Below, piece after piece: positions 17,490 to 26,797 of a stretch of DNA of 64,000 bases. How positions within the stretch are numbered: the stretch's first letter is position 1; the number at the start of each line of letters is the position of its first letter. The notes beneath the pieces are model-generated. The model was given only the letters and a program-made list of their open reading frames with translations. It was not told where the DNA came from and ran no database searches. Origin of the DNA: Fibrobacter sp. UWB13 (lineage in GTDB: Bacteria > Fibrobacterota > Fibrobacteria > Fibrobacterales > Fibrobacteraceae); NCBI RefSeq assembly GCF_900177805.1, contig NZ_FXAX01000001.1, positions 1,240,001-1,304,000 of the forward strand, read 5' to 3'. Made by a program: the position numbers and the translations under genes.

Positions 17490-18437
17490 CTACGGCTTGT
17501 ATTGAGCCATTTTTTCATGAAGCTCAAGGAAGTAATCAAAATCGCTATGGAATAGCTTATCCTGCACAATGCGGTACTTTTCCCATTCTGTAATCGCATG
17601 AGCCTGAGCCACTTCCATCGAAATCTTTCCCGCATTAGTCAAAAGTTCGTGTTGTGTAGCTTCTAGAATCCGATCAAGATGTTTTGCCCAATCTTCCATC
17701 GTCATCGGGATATGCCGATTCGCTTGCATTTCAGCAAAGTCTAAATAACCCGAAACAATCAGTTCCAACGCCTTAAGTTCATCCTTTTCTAAATAGTTTT
17801 TGGCAATAATAACATCGGATTTCAAAAATTTGTTCTGCACTTTCTTGAAAAAATCTTGTGTAATCTTAGCCGACGAATCGTAATCTAATGCCGTTGAATA
17901 AATATCCGTCACTTTTTGATAAAAACGCCGTTCGGATACGCGTATTTCACGTATAACTTCCAACTGACGTTCAAAGTAATCTTCGGTAAGAATTGTCCCA
18001 AAATTTTTGAGACGTTCCTTATCCATAACCCATCCCTGGATGGTGTAATCCTTAACGATTTGCCCCGCCCACTTGCGGAATTGCACCGCACGTTCATTAT
18101 TGACTTTAAAGCCCACAGCGATAATCATTTGGAGATTGTAATGCAATACATCACGGGATACTTGCCGAGAACCTTCGGTTTGAACTATCCGGAAATTCCG
18201 GATAGTTGGATCTTCAGGCAATTCTCCATCACTCAAAATCTTGGAAATATGCTCGTTTATCGTTCGAACATCAACCCCATACAGTTCCGCCATCATCTTT
18301 TGCGTCAGCCAGACGTTTTCATCTTCATAACGCATCTCGACACTCTGCTCAGAACCACCTACCGCAGAAATATAGGTCAAATACTCCGCAGCCGAGCTGC
18401 GAATCGATACAGGATTTATCTTCTTATCTTTGCTCAT
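17490..18437 (-). CDS. RhuM-family protein
   Basis: 315 residues. The N-terminal part VEMRYEDENVWLTQKMMAELYGVDVRTINEHI and the block VLHYNLQMIIAVGFKVNN followed by FRKWAGQIVKDYTIQGW are hallmarks of the Virulence_RhuM family, soluble proteins with a DNA-binding-like N-terminus that are patchily distributed on genomic islands. The biochemical role is not established. It separates rplY from pth, which are normally adjacent, so it is probably an insertion into a housekeeping locus. No partner toxin, antitoxin or integrase is adjacent. Confidence 0.88.
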   Translation of the reverse strand: MSKDKKINPVSIRSSAAEYLTYISAVGGSEQSVEMRYEDENVWLTQKMMAELYGVDVRTINEHISKILSDGELPEDPTIRNFRIVQTEGSRQVSRDVLHYNLQMIIAVGFKVNNERAVQFRKWAGQIVKDYTIQGWVMDKERLKNFGTILTEDYFERQLEVIREIRVSERRFYQKVTDIYSTALDYDSSAKITQDFFKKVQNKFLKSDVIIAKNYLEKDELKALELIVSGYLDFAEMQANRHIPMTMEDWAKHLDRILEATQHELLTNAGKISMEVAQAHAITEWEKYRIVQDKLFHSDFDYFLELHEKMAQYKP

Positions 18438-18499
18438 TTGAACACTAATATAAAATTAGAAGTCAAGATTGTCAATAGACTCAGAATTTTCAACGAAAA

Positions 18500-18534
18500 A
18501 AGACCCGCCCCAATCGGAGCAGGTCTCTTAAAGC
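18500..18534 (-). terminator. intrinsic terminator of rplY
   Basis: Minus-strand AGACCTGCTCCGATTGGGGCGGGTCTTTTTT: stem AGACC.../...GGTCT with a run of six T. It isolates rplY from the RhuM gene downstream. Confidence 0.85.
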
Positions 18535-18554
18535 CTTTCAGCTTGTTGCCAGAA

Positions 18555-19175
18555 TTAGTTGGCAGCCGGAGCAGCGGCAGCGGCGTCAGCAGCCGGAGCA
18601 GCAGCAGCATCCTTCTTCTTGGACTTAGAAGAAATCGTGAAGATAACGGTGCGCGGGCCAGAAGCGAGCGTAACGTTTTCCGGGAGCTTGAAATCCTTAG
18701 CGTAGAAGGTCACGTTCGTTTCGAAGTTGGAGATATCCAATTCGAGAACAGACGGGATGCTTGCCGGCTTAGCAGCGAGCATGAGATAACGAGCTTCCTG
18801 AGAGAAGAGACCGCCCTGAGTCTTCACGCCAACCGGGAGACCGGAAAGCTTGACCGGGATGCGAACCTTAACGAATTCGTCATCAGCGATCTTGATGAAG
18901 TCAACGTGCGTAATCTTCTGGGTGAGAGCGTCCTTCTGGACACTGTAGACGAGAGCCGGATTGCCAGCCTTGCCATCGATTTCGAGGTCAAGAAGCGTGT
19001 AACGCTTGCCCGGAGCAAGAACCTTGCGCAAGTCGATTTCGCTGACGCTGATGTTCTTAGCTTCGATACCCTTACCATAATAGACGGCCGGAATCTGACC
19101 AGCCTTACGCAAACGGGCGTTGTCGCGGTTTGCACCTAGCACTCTCGAGGCAGCTTTGAGCGTTGTGAGTTCCAT
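18555..19175 (-). CDS. rplY: 50S ribosomal protein L25 (general stress Ctc type)
   Basis: 206 residues, the long two-domain CTC form. Binds 5S rRNA in the large subunit. N-terminal 5S-binding domain: LGANRDNARLRKAGQIPAVYYGKG and LDLEIDGKAGNPALVYSVQ; then THVDFIKI and the C-terminal domain with VLELDISNFE. The tail is a low-complexity Ala/Pro run (AAAAPAADAAAAAPAAN). tRNA-Gln lies just upstream and ispE beyond it, the classic ispE-tRNA-rplY-pth neighbourhood. Confidence 0.95.
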   Translation of the reverse strand: MELTTLKAASRVLGANRDNARLRKAGQIPAVYYGKGIEAKNISVSEIDLRKVLAPGKRYTLLDLEIDGKAGNPALVYSVQKDALTQKITHVDFIKIADDEFVKVRIPVKLSGLPVGVKTQGGLFSQEARYLMLAAKPASIPSVLELDISNFETNVTFYAKDFKLPENVTLASGPRTVIFTISSKSKKKDAAAAPAADAAAAAPAAN

Positions 19176-19206
19176 TGTGTTATCTCCATTAGATAAAAAA
19201 AATTCA

Positions 19207-19278
19207 TTGGGGTAGCAGGATTCGAACCTACGAATAACGGAATCAAAATCCGTTGTCTTACCACTTGACGATACCCCA
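19207..19278 (-). tRNA. tRNA-Gln (anticodon TTG)
   Basis: Minus-strand TGGGGTA acceptor stem pairs with TACCCCA; D-arm ATCGTCAAGTGGTAAGAC, anticodon loop ATTTTGATT with TTG, T-arm with TAGGTTCGAATCCTG. 72 nt, discriminator A, no encoded CCA. Lies between ispE and rplY on the same strand. Confidence 0.96.
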
Positions 19279-19382
19279 ATGGTGCGACAAAGATAGTAAA
19301 AAAGTCCCTTTTGTCAAAGACAAACGTGCAAAAAAAGAGCTGAAAAAAGTCATTTTTCGCACATTTTGACAAAAAAGCGGCA

Positions 19383-20288
19383 CTACCTATGCCAGAATTT
19401 GGTGACGGTCTGGTAGCGGGAAATCGGTTTCATTGCAGCGGCAGCCTTTTCCGCCTGTTCCCGAGTCTTGAAAATTCCGAAAACGGAGGCGCCCGAACCA
19501 GACATCAAGGCGACATCAGCCCCGAGTTCAATGAACATCTGCTTCATTTCGGCGACAAGCGGGTGCGTCGGGAATACGGAAATTTCGAAAGCATTGAAAC
19601 ACATTTCGGGATTGACAATCTGCTTAAACGTTTCCGAAGGCGGTTCAGCAATAGGATCTCCACACAACGGAGGATTCATTTTTGATTCCCACGCCGCTTT
19701 GTACTGCTCCCAGCGGTCCGGGCCAGACTTCGGGACTCCGGCATAAGCGTCCTTGGTCGGGACCGCATCAAGCGGAGTTGCGATGAGGAGAGCGGCCCCC
19801 TCCGGGAGTTCGAGCGGTTCCACGAACGTCAAACGCTCGCCAATACCTTCAGCAAAAGCAGTTCCACCACGAACGAGGAACGGCACATCCGCACCAAGAC
19901 GGGCACCGATGGATTCCAAAGTTTCGAACGGGAGGTTCAAGTTCCACAAGTTGTTGAGCAAACGGAGCGTCGCTGCGGCATCAGCACTGCCACCGCCAAG
20001 CCCCGCCCCAAGCGGCATGACCTTCGTGAGATGGATGTCGGCACCAAGAGAGCAATTGGCATATTCCTTGAGCGCTTTCGCAGCCTTGAACACGAGGTCG
20101 GATCCCAGCGGATAGTTCTGCGGTTCGTTATAGGTCAGGTGGATTTCGCCATCTTCGCGGAGCGTCGCTTCAACCGTATCGCCAGCGTCAATCGTCTGGA
20201 AAACAGTTCCAAGATCGTGGTAACCATCTTCGCGCTTGCGGATGACATCTAAAAACAAATTGATTTTTGCAGGAGCGTATTCTTTCAT
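19383..20288 (-). CDS. ispE: 4-diphosphocytidyl-2-C-methyl-D-erythritol kinase
   Basis: About 301 residues from ATG 20288 (MKEYAPAKINLFLDV); a GTG two codons upstream is possible. GHMP kinase of the MEP isoprenoid pathway. ATP loop MPLGAGLGGGSADAAA and substrate motif PAKINLFL are intact, with MSGSGASVFGIF near the C-terminus. It lies 26 bp after the PP2C gene and may be read from the end of the 20.3-29 kb operon, although it is functionally unrelated and probably has its own promoter. Confidence 0.95.
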   Translation of the reverse strand: MKEYAPAKINLFLDVIRKREDGYHDLGTVFQTIDAGDTVEATLREDGEIHLTYNEPQNYPLGSDLVFKAAKALKEYANCSLGADIHLTKVMPLGAGLGGGSADAAATLRLLNNLWNLNLPFETLESIGARLGADVPFLVRGGTAFAEGIGERLTFVEPLELPEGAALLIATPLDAVPTKDAYAGVPKSGPDRWEQYKAAWESKMNPPLCGDPIAEPPSETFKQIVNPEMCFNAFEISVFPTHPLVAEMKQMFIELGADVALMSGSGASVFGIFKTREQAEKAAAAMKPISRYQTVTKFWHR

Positions 20289-20314
20289 GACCACAAACCT
20301 AGCAAAAAAAATTT

Positions 20315-21775
20315 TTAGTCCACCTTAATTACCATCATCGTAAGGTCATCAAAGGGATCTGTTCCTTCAGAGAATACATTCACGTCATCCGAGATTTCCC
20401 TCAAGAATTTTTCACCGCCACGAATTTTGATGGAATTTAATTTTTTCAAAAGTCGTTCTTCACCATAAAGTTCTGCGGAAGCATTGTGAGCTTCAGTAAG
20501 TCCATCCGTATAGAGGAACAAGCAATCTCCGCTTTCAAACTGGATGTCAGTTTCTTTATATTGCGTAGTGTCAAACCCGGCGAGGAACACCCCATGGCGT
20601 TGCCGCAGGAACTCGAACGAGCCGTCTTTTTTGGCAAAGCATACGGCATTATGCCCCGCATTGGTACATTTCATAATCCTGGTGTTAGTATCGAGAATAC
20701 CAATCCAGGCTGTCGCAAACATTTCTTCAGCATTGTTTTCGCACAAAAGGCGATTCACGTCATTAAAAATCTCTGCCGTAGAAAGCTTCATGTATGCATG
20801 GTCACGAATCATCGTTTTAACAACCATCATGAACAAAGCAGCAGGAACACCCTTGCCCGATACATCGGCAATCACAAAGCAAATATGCGAATCATCTATT
20901 TCAAAGAAATCGTAAAAGTCGCCGCCCACTTCTTTTGCCGTGGTCATTGATGCAAAAACATTGAGTTCGGGATGCTTCGAGAACGCATGCACCACCGTAG
21001 GGAGCGCACCCGACTGGATATTTGCGGCCAACTGTAAATCGGACTCCACCGCAGCCATTTTTTCACGGCTTTTTACAAACCTATCCGTATTCACGTTTGT
21101 CGTAAAGAACACAAAACCTATTGCCCAGGAAAGACTCGTCACCACATAATTCTCATCAATTTCAAGGATATAACCCTGCAATAATTGTACCCCCACACCT
21201 ATTACAGCAAATATCAGCAAATTCCTTGCATAAGCAACCTTTTCTTTTTTCTTTTCACGATGCATTATTACGTAATAGATTGCAAGAAAAAACGAAGAAC
21301 CCATATAAAGAAAACATACAGGAGCAAGAAAATATTCAAACAAGTTCATGTACTGAATACTACAACTTTCATCAAGAGAATATATTAAAGCAGTCCATGG
21401 AGTCGAAAGACACAAAAACACGGTAAGAATAGTAGGGGCTACAAAAAGTAGGGCATACATTTTTTTTGAACTTAAAGTCAATTCAAAACGTTCTAGGCTG
21501 AACCACGCAAACATCGATGTAGCAAAAACGAAACTGATCGCAAAAACATAGCCACAGGCATAATTCAACAGCCTAAGTTCAACATTCCCATCGACAAAAT
21601 GCCAAATTCCATCAAAAACCGCAAGTACAATAGACGATATAAGGACAACAGATAGCTTATCCTTCAAGCTTATTTTATACAATACAATATTGTTATACAG
21701 CAAAAACACAAGCAACAGCGTTGAGAATAGAGAGACCTCTACGAACAATGTTTCTGCAATTTCATTATAAAGCAT
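20315..21775 (-). CDS. membrane-bound PP2C/SpoIIE-type serine phosphatase
   Basis: 486 residues. The first ~230 form about six to seven hydrophobic helices, then a short linker leads into an RsbU/SpoIIE-like PP2C phosphatase domain at about 240-486. Metal-binding Asp residues are present: KEVGGDFYDF (Asp286), IADVSGKGVPAAL (Asp304), YTDGLTEA (Asp424) and FDDLTMMVIK (Asp476/477). Such enzymes dephosphorylate STAS antagonists in partner-switch circuits. The STAS gene two genes upstream in the same operon is the obvious substrate. The 1 bp gap to the MATE-ATPase gene implies tight coupling. The membrane part presumably senses a signal, which is not identifiable. Confidence 0.9.
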   Translation of the reverse strand: MLYNEIAETLFVEVSLFSTLLLVFLLYNNIVLYKISLKDKLSVVLISSIVLAVFDGIWHFVDGNVELRLLNYACGYVFAISFVFATSMFAWFSLERFELTLSSKKMYALLFVAPTILTVFLCLSTPWTALIYSLDESCSIQYMNLFEYFLAPVCFLYMGSSFFLAIYYVIMHREKKKEKVAYARNLLIFAVIGVGVQLLQGYILEIDENYVVTSLSWAIGFVFFTTNVNTDRFVKSREKMAAVESDLQLAANIQSGALPTVVHAFSKHPELNVFASMTTAKEVGGDFYDFFEIDDSHICFVIADVSGKGVPAALFMMVVKTMIRDHAYMKLSTAEIFNDVNRLLCENNAEEMFATAWIGILDTNTRIMKCTNAGHNAVCFAKKDGSFEFLRQRHGVFLAGFDTTQYKETDIQFESGDCLFLYTDGLTEAHNASAELYGEERLLKKLNSIKIRGGEKFLREISDDVNVFSEGTDPFDDLTMMVIKVD

Positions 21776-21776
21776 A

Positions 21777-23501
21777 TTAAGCCTCGTATTTAATCCTGAA
21801 TGTATTACGGTTATAGCTCATAGTGGTCAGGTATTTCTTGTTTTCCTTCAATTTCTCCATGTAGCCAGAAACCATAAATTCAATAATCGAACCCGCAATA
21901 ACATCTTCACTGGACAAATCAAACAGAACACCATCATCCTTAGTAATAATCTGCACACCCGTTTCTCGAATAATGACAGTACATTCCGCATAAACGGCTT
22001 TATCCACGCCATTTTTTTCATAAATGAGCATATAAAGGTCTTCTATAAGCAACTTCGCTTTCGAAATGGTTTTCTGTTCAATATTATTTTCTACAAGGAA
22101 TTTTTCTACTTGATGCTGAGTCCCAACAATCGACTCCGGATTTAGTTTAAACTCATAAAATTTATGTTTAAAACCCTTTAACTTTTCCGAAAGCAATAAA
22201 GGGTAATTATCTTTTCCATACCGGAAGCGGATGTACAAGACCGTAATCACGTAGGTCAATGCAGGGCCAATAGCAACTCCGGCAAACATTCCATATATAC
22301 CAAAGAAATACCCCAGAACTACACAGACAGGGGTCACCACAAGTACATCACGGAGAGCACTCATCACAAAACCAAGCTTAATCTTGTCAATGAGCAAATA
22401 GTAAGAACTCAACAGATACAGCAAACTCAAGAACACAAGTCCAAACACTTCGATTCGAACACCAAGAACCGCATAAGAATAAACCGCCGGATCAGAAATA
22501 TCATAAAGTTCAACAATAAAAGGAGCAACAAAAATCATCAACAACGTCAAAGCCAGGCCTTCAACAACAGCGGTTTTCAAAGAAAGGTTATAACATTTTT
22601 TGACAGCATCATAAGATTCTTCGCCTAGATAGATATTCATTAACGGAGTAAACGCCTCCCCTACGCCATCAAACACAATTTGAATCTCTTTAACAAAAAG
22701 GATAACGGCTCCAAGTACAAGCATTTCGGGACCATAGGCGAAGGTGATAAAACGGTTCATTGCAGCGGTGAAACAAGCCAAAAAGAGATATGTACCCGCA
22801 TCAATTGCACTATACTTCACGACATCGACAAGCCATTTGAACGAAAAATAAAAACCCAATTTCAAGGAATTGCCTTTACGAAGAAGATGCGCAAAAGCAA
22901 CAAGTAACGCAACCAAAGTTCCAATAAACGATCCAAACCCAATTCCCTCAATACCTACAAATTTTGCAAGAACAATCGAGCAGACGATGTTTCCGACAAT
23001 CTGAACAATCCCTGAAACCATCGACAAAGTTTCATCGCCGTCGGCAAGGACCATTTCGTCCATTAACGTCATAATAGGCAACAACAAGATTGTGTACTTA
23101 TACCAAAAGAAATAATCCTTTGCCGCATTGAAAACGCTTGTAGAAGGCTCATAGAAACGAAGATAGGCATCCCCAAACAGCATAAAAACGGTATACAGGA
23201 TTAATCCCATCACCACAGCCATAAAGAGTCCAAACGCAAAACAACGATCCGCCTTTTCCTTATTAAACTCCCCCATGGCCCGATTATAGAGGATTGGAAT
23301 CCCCAAAGCAACCACACAAGCACCAAAGCCAGCCAAAGAATAGGCGGGGACAACAAGGCAAATGGCCATAACGGCATCTTCGCCAAGCATCACACCCGCA
23401 ATCACCGAATCCGAAAGAGCAAGTACCGAAATAACGAGAATGCTAATCGAACTCGATAGTAAGAGGGAAAAGAATTTTCTTGAAAGGAATGTCTTGAACA
23501 T
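21777..23501 (-). CDS. MATE-family transporter fused to an RsbW-like ATPase domain
   Basis: 574 residues. Residues 1 to ~435 are a MATE-type transporter with about 12 hydrophobic segments (for example SISILVISVLALSDSVIAG and the second half beginning near 225). Residues ~450-574 (FKLNPESIVGTQHQVEKFL, KAKLLIEDLYMLIYE, IITKDDGVLFDLS) resemble the GHKL fold of anti-sigma kinases. The N-box Asn position reads Met in IEDLYM, and the G1 region is DDG, so kinase activity is doubtful. It sits between a STAS and a PP2C gene, which suggests the ATPase domain is the switch partner and that transport is regulated by it. Substrate probably the product of the upstream biosynthetic genes (inference). Confidence 0.82.
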   Translation of the reverse strand: MFKTFLSRKFFSLLLSSSISILVISVLALSDSVIAGVMLGEDAVMAICLVVPAYSLAGFGACVVALGIPILYNRAMGEFNKEKADRCFAFGLFMAVVMGLILYTVFMLFGDAYLRFYEPSTSVFNAAKDYFFWYKYTILLLPIMTLMDEMVLADGDETLSMVSGIVQIVGNIVCSIVLAKFVGIEGIGFGSFIGTLVALLVAFAHLLRKGNSLKLGFYFSFKWLVDVVKYSAIDAGTYLFLACFTAAMNRFITFAYGPEMLVLGAVILFVKEIQIVFDGVGEAFTPLMNIYLGEESYDAVKKCYNLSLKTAVVEGLALTLLMIFVAPFIVELYDISDPAVYSYAVLGVRIEVFGLVFLSLLYLLSSYYLLIDKIKLGFVMSALRDVLVVTPVCVVLGYFFGIYGMFAGVAIGPALTYVITVLYIRFRYGKDNYPLLLSEKLKGFKHKFYEFKLNPESIVGTQHQVEKFLVENNIEQKTISKAKLLIEDLYMLIYEKNGVDKAVYAECTVIIRETGVQIITKDDGVLFDLSSEDVIAGSIIEFMVSGYMEKLKENKKYLTTMSYNRNTFRIKYEA

Positions 23502-23509
23502 AGAAGTCG

Positions 23510-23809
23510 CTACAAAATTCCGAACGCAACATCCAATCCGGTTGCTTCGAGAACTTCCTTAAAATTGGGGCCCACATTTTCAAGTCGCATATCGCCCTGG
23601 TTCTTTTTTAACGTCTTAAACGAAGAGAGCAGCACGCGGATCCCTGCCGACGAAACAAAATCACATTCCTTAAAGTCAAAAACAAGGGATTTTATCTTTT
23701 CAAGATGCGGAGCGAGGAATGTCGAAAGCTGTGGAGCCGTCATTGCATTCAGCTCCCCCGAAAGTTCCACCGTCAATTCTTCACCATTCAAATTAGACTT
23801 AATTTCCAT
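23510..23809 (-). CDS. STAS-domain anti-sigma-factor-antagonist-like protein
   Basis: 99 residues, a stand-alone STAS domain of SpoIIAA/RsbV type. The conserved segment DFVSSAGIRVLLSSF (50-64) contains the usual phosphorylated Ser, likely Ser54. ATG preceded by AAGGAG. In partner-switch systems a STAS protein is phosphorylated by a GHKL kinase and dephosphorylated by a PP2C enzyme; both domain types are encoded by the next two genes downstream (gaps 8 and 1 bp). No sigma factor is present, so the output is likely the fused transporter itself or something encoded elsewhere. Confidence 0.92.
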   Translation of the reverse strand: MEIKSNLNGEELTVELSGELNAMTAPQLSTFLAPHLEKIKSLVFDFKECDFVSSAGIRVLLSSFKTLKKNQGDMRLENVGPNFKEVLEATGLDVAFGIL

Positions 23810-23833
23810 ATAGACTCCTTACTCTCTCAAAAG

Positions 23834-26782
23834 TTATATTTTTTGCCATTGTTTTTTTACTTCCCCAATCGTAAGCCCGGCATTTTCTTCTATTTGTAAA
23901 ATCATCTGGCAGCAAAAGACAAATACTTTCGAAAAAGTCGCGATACTTTCTCTCTTGTATTTTCCGCCGTCGTAGTCAAAAGAAACTTCGGTTTTTCCAT
24001 CATCTACCTTAACCTCGATGTCCATGATGCTTTCTGCAGCCCTATCCGAATTTTCAATCCATTTGGCAGAAGTGAAAAAGCCGTGGGTGTTCGGAACGTA
24101 CATTTCACCCTGAAAAATAAAGCAGATTTTATTTTCATCTGGCAGAACCCTCTTTTGGGACATGTCATTTGCACTGGAAAGGGATTGTAAAATTTTATTT
24201 TTGCAAGTTATAAGAGCGTCAAGAACGGGGGTACTTTGAGGAAGTTCCAGCGCAATAAAACATTCCTTCAAGAAATAACCAATGGTATCTGCATATTTTG
24301 CAGAATCTCTACCATTCCAAATCCAGTCAAAAGCAACTTGTTCACAGTCATTGTAAAGGGCAAGGGAAAGAGCCGTGGCAAAAAGATAAAACTCGTTCTG
24401 GCTGACGGAATGCGAGAAACAAAAATCTCTTATTTTTTTTGTACAAGGGATTGCTATTTCTTGACAAGCGGCCTTATCTTCTTTTTCAAAATCATGCTTT
24501 GGCGCACAATAACAGATTTTGCCATTTGATAAAGTGAGTGTGGAATTTTGGTTTGCAGTCAATGAAAGCAGGGATGTATCTTTTTCGGCTGCGAAGATTT
24601 CTTTTATAAACTCATTGTAGCAGTCTTTTGTAAGAACTTCGCCTCGATAAGCCTTTTCTATATCGGAAAGGAAAATATGCAGGGAAAGTCCGTCTACAAT
24701 AGCGTGATGAACTTCTAAAAGAAGAACAAGCCGTTTTTCTGTTCTGATGATGCGGCATCTGAAAAGTGGGCTTCCATCAAGAGGGAAGATTTCTCCAAAG
24801 TTTTCGACGATAGCGTCAAGTTCTTTTTCTGACATAGCCTCTACGCTTATTGCATCGTCAATATTCTGTTTTTGATACTGCACATAGCCTTGTTCCCTGT
24901 CCTTTTCAATCACGGTGCGTAAGGCCGGGTGCGCCTCAATCACTTTTTTCAGAGCTTGATAGAGTTTTTTTTCGTCAAGATCCGAACGTAAAGTCAAATA
25001 CAAGGGAACATTGTCTACGATGGTGTCTGGGAGACAAGCTTCATAATCAAGCACCTCCTTTTGAGAAAGGATAAGGGGGAGTTTTTCTTCTGGAGTCTCT
25101 TTTGCTGTGGCTGGGGAACTTAAAGATATCTTCTTATCTAGCACTTCGGCAAGAGCACGGACAGTACGTTTTTCATAAATAAGCGGCACGGTCAACTTTA
25201 ACTCCTCACAAGCAAGCATAAGCTCCATGGCACTTACGCTGTCGCCTCCCATTAAAAAGAAGTCATCGTCAATGCCGATTTTTTCAATTTCCTCAAAGTC
25301 TTCAAGGGCTTCCTTGAATGCATCGCAGAGTATTTTTTCACATTCTGTCCGAGGTGCAACATATGTATTTTGAGAAACAAAATTAGGGATGAGTAGATTT
25401 TTCCTGTCGATTTTTCCGTTTGTATTCAGGGGAATCTTTTTCATCTGCACAAAAAATGAGGGGATCATATAGGCGGGGAGCAAGGGCTTTAGCGAGGCGC
25501 GGATGGTTTCCACAGGAATAGAGTATTCTTTCTGATAATAGGCGCAGAGATAATATTTTCCCTTTTTTTCAAAGGCTTTTACAGCAACCATTTTTGTTTC
25601 CAGAACTTTTTTCAGTACTGTCTCTACTTCGGCTGGTTCCACCCGGTTTCCGTTAATCTTTACCATATCGTCTGCCCGACCCAGCACATACAGAAGTCCG
25701 TCTTCTCCGCGGCGGGCAACGTCCCTCGTGCAGAAGAACTTTTTCCCGCCAATCGAGACAAAAGCCTTCTCTGTCTCTTCCTTTTGGTTCAGGTAGCCGC
25801 GGAAATAAGGCAGATACAGACAGATTTCCCCTTCTTTTTCCGAAACTTTACCGTCATCGAGCAAAAGCATATCCGTGTATGTACAGCCTTTCCCAATGGG
25901 TGTGTTGGGATAGGATTTGTCGAGTTTAAAAAGACAGGCCGTAGACATAAGTTCCGTATTGCAATAAAGATTCAATATGTCAAAGGACTTTGAGAAAACA
26001 TTGCTTACCCGCTCGGAAGAAAGGGCAATTGCTTTAAGCGAGAGATTTGGTGCTTCTGAAAATGTATTTACGAGAGATGCTGTTAAAAACATGATTTCAA
26101 TTCTATTTTTGACCAGATACTGCATGTAAAGCGCAGGATTTTTCAGCAGGGGTTCTGAAACAAGGCAGACTGTTCCTTGAAAATACAGCACACTAAATGA
26201 GATAATATTGAAGGCGGAAAAAGTTACCGGTGCCACATTTGCAAATCGTAAATCATCATCTTCTTTATGGTACGGTGAGAGTACAGGCAATGCAGTTCCT
26301 GTAGTGATAAATCTATACGCACCATATTCTTCTACAACTCCCTTCGGCGTTCCGGTGCTTCCGGATGTATAGATGACGAAGGCAAGATCGTGCTCGTCAG
26401 AATCCGCCCAAGCTTCAGTGCTGAGAGGCTCGGCTTCCATAGCTTTTTCCAATGTGTCCGCATCAAAAACAAGTTTTGCACCAGAATCTTTTAATACATG
26501 CTCAATTCTTTCCTGCCCCATGCTGTCAGAAAGCGGCACATAGGCAATTCCCGCTTTCATCACGCCTAATTCCACGGCAATATATTCCATGGATTTTTCA
26601 AGATGTATGACAATCAAGTCTTCTTTTTGAAAACCTTTGCTTTTTAAGAAAGCTGCTACACGGCTTGAAAGTTCATCAAGTTTTTTGTATGTAGTGCTGC
26701 GATCACCGTCTTTATCTAAAACAGCTACACGTTCAGGGTAAGCAGCAACGGTTTCTTTAAATTTCTGCAAATAATCAATCAT
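23834..26782 (-). CDS. NRPS-like protein, adenylation-carrier-condensation (A-T-C)
   Basis: 982 residues. Adenylation domain 1-470: A3 VIYTSGSTGTPKGVV (136-150), A5 NTEL (275-278), A7/A8 LGRADDMVKINGNRVEP (367-383), A10 NTNGKIDRK (453-461). Carrier domain about 475-550 with phosphopantetheine Ser515 in DDDFFLMGGDSVSA. Condensation domain 565-982 with HHAIVDG at 692-698. The A4 position where alpha-amino acid activators have Asp reads TFSAF, so the substrate may not be a standard alpha-amino acid (tentative). No thioesterase; release is probably by the terminal C domain onto an amine or alcohol acceptor. Single-module architecture, neighbours supply candidate substrates. Confidence 0.9.
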   Translation of the reverse strand: MIDYLQKFKETVAAYPERVAVLDKDGDRSTTYKKLDELSSRVAAFLKSKGFQKEDLIVIHLEKSMEYIAVELGVMKAGIAYVPLSDSMGQERIEHVLKDSGAKLVFDADTLEKAMEAEPLSTEAWADSDEHDLAFVIYTSGSTGTPKGVVEEYGAYRFITTGTALPVLSPYHKEDDDLRFANVAPVTFSAFNIISFSVLYFQGTVCLVSEPLLKNPALYMQYLVKNRIEIMFLTASLVNTFSEAPNLSLKAIALSSERVSNVFSKSFDILNLYCNTELMSTACLFKLDKSYPNTPIGKGCTYTDMLLLDDGKVSEKEGEICLYLPYFRGYLNQKEETEKAFVSIGGKKFFCTRDVARRGEDGLLYVLGRADDMVKINGNRVEPAEVETVLKKVLETKMVAVKAFEKKGKYYLCAYYQKEYSIPVETIRASLKPLLPAYMIPSFFVQMKKIPLNTNGKIDRKNLLIPNFVSQNTYVAPRTECEKILCDAFKEALEDFEEIEKIGIDDDFFLMGGDSVSAMELMLACEELKLTVPLIYEKRTVRALAEVLDKKISLSSPATAKETPEEKLPLILSQKEVLDYEACLPDTIVDNVPLYLTLRSDLDEKKLYQALKKVIEAHPALRTVIEKDREQGYVQYQKQNIDDAISVEAMSEKELDAIVENFGEIFPLDGSPLFRCRIIRTEKRLVLLLEVHHAIVDGLSLHIFLSDIEKAYRGEVLTKDCYNEFIKEIFAAEKDTSLLSLTANQNSTLTLSNGKICYCAPKHDFEKEDKAACQEIAIPCTKKIRDFCFSHSVSQNEFYLFATALSLALYNDCEQVAFDWIWNGRDSAKYADTIGYFLKECFIALELPQSTPVLDALITCKNKILQSLSSANDMSQKRVLPDENKICFIFQGEMYVPNTHGFFTSAKWIENSDRAAESIMDIEVKVDDGKTEVSFDYDGGKYKRESIATFSKVFVFCCQMILQIEENAGLTIGEVKKQWQKI

Positions 26783-26797
26783 ATTTATGCCCCCTGA

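Noticed and set aside
17468-17635. 106-residue version of the small lipoprotein
   Set aside because: The extra N-terminus reads through the RhuM 3' end and lacks a signal peptide; the internal ATG 17467 gives a proper lipobox.
23834-26782. DltA-type D-alanine ligase
   Set aside because: The protein continues into a carrier and a condensation domain, so it is NRPS-like; no dltB/C/D genes nearby.
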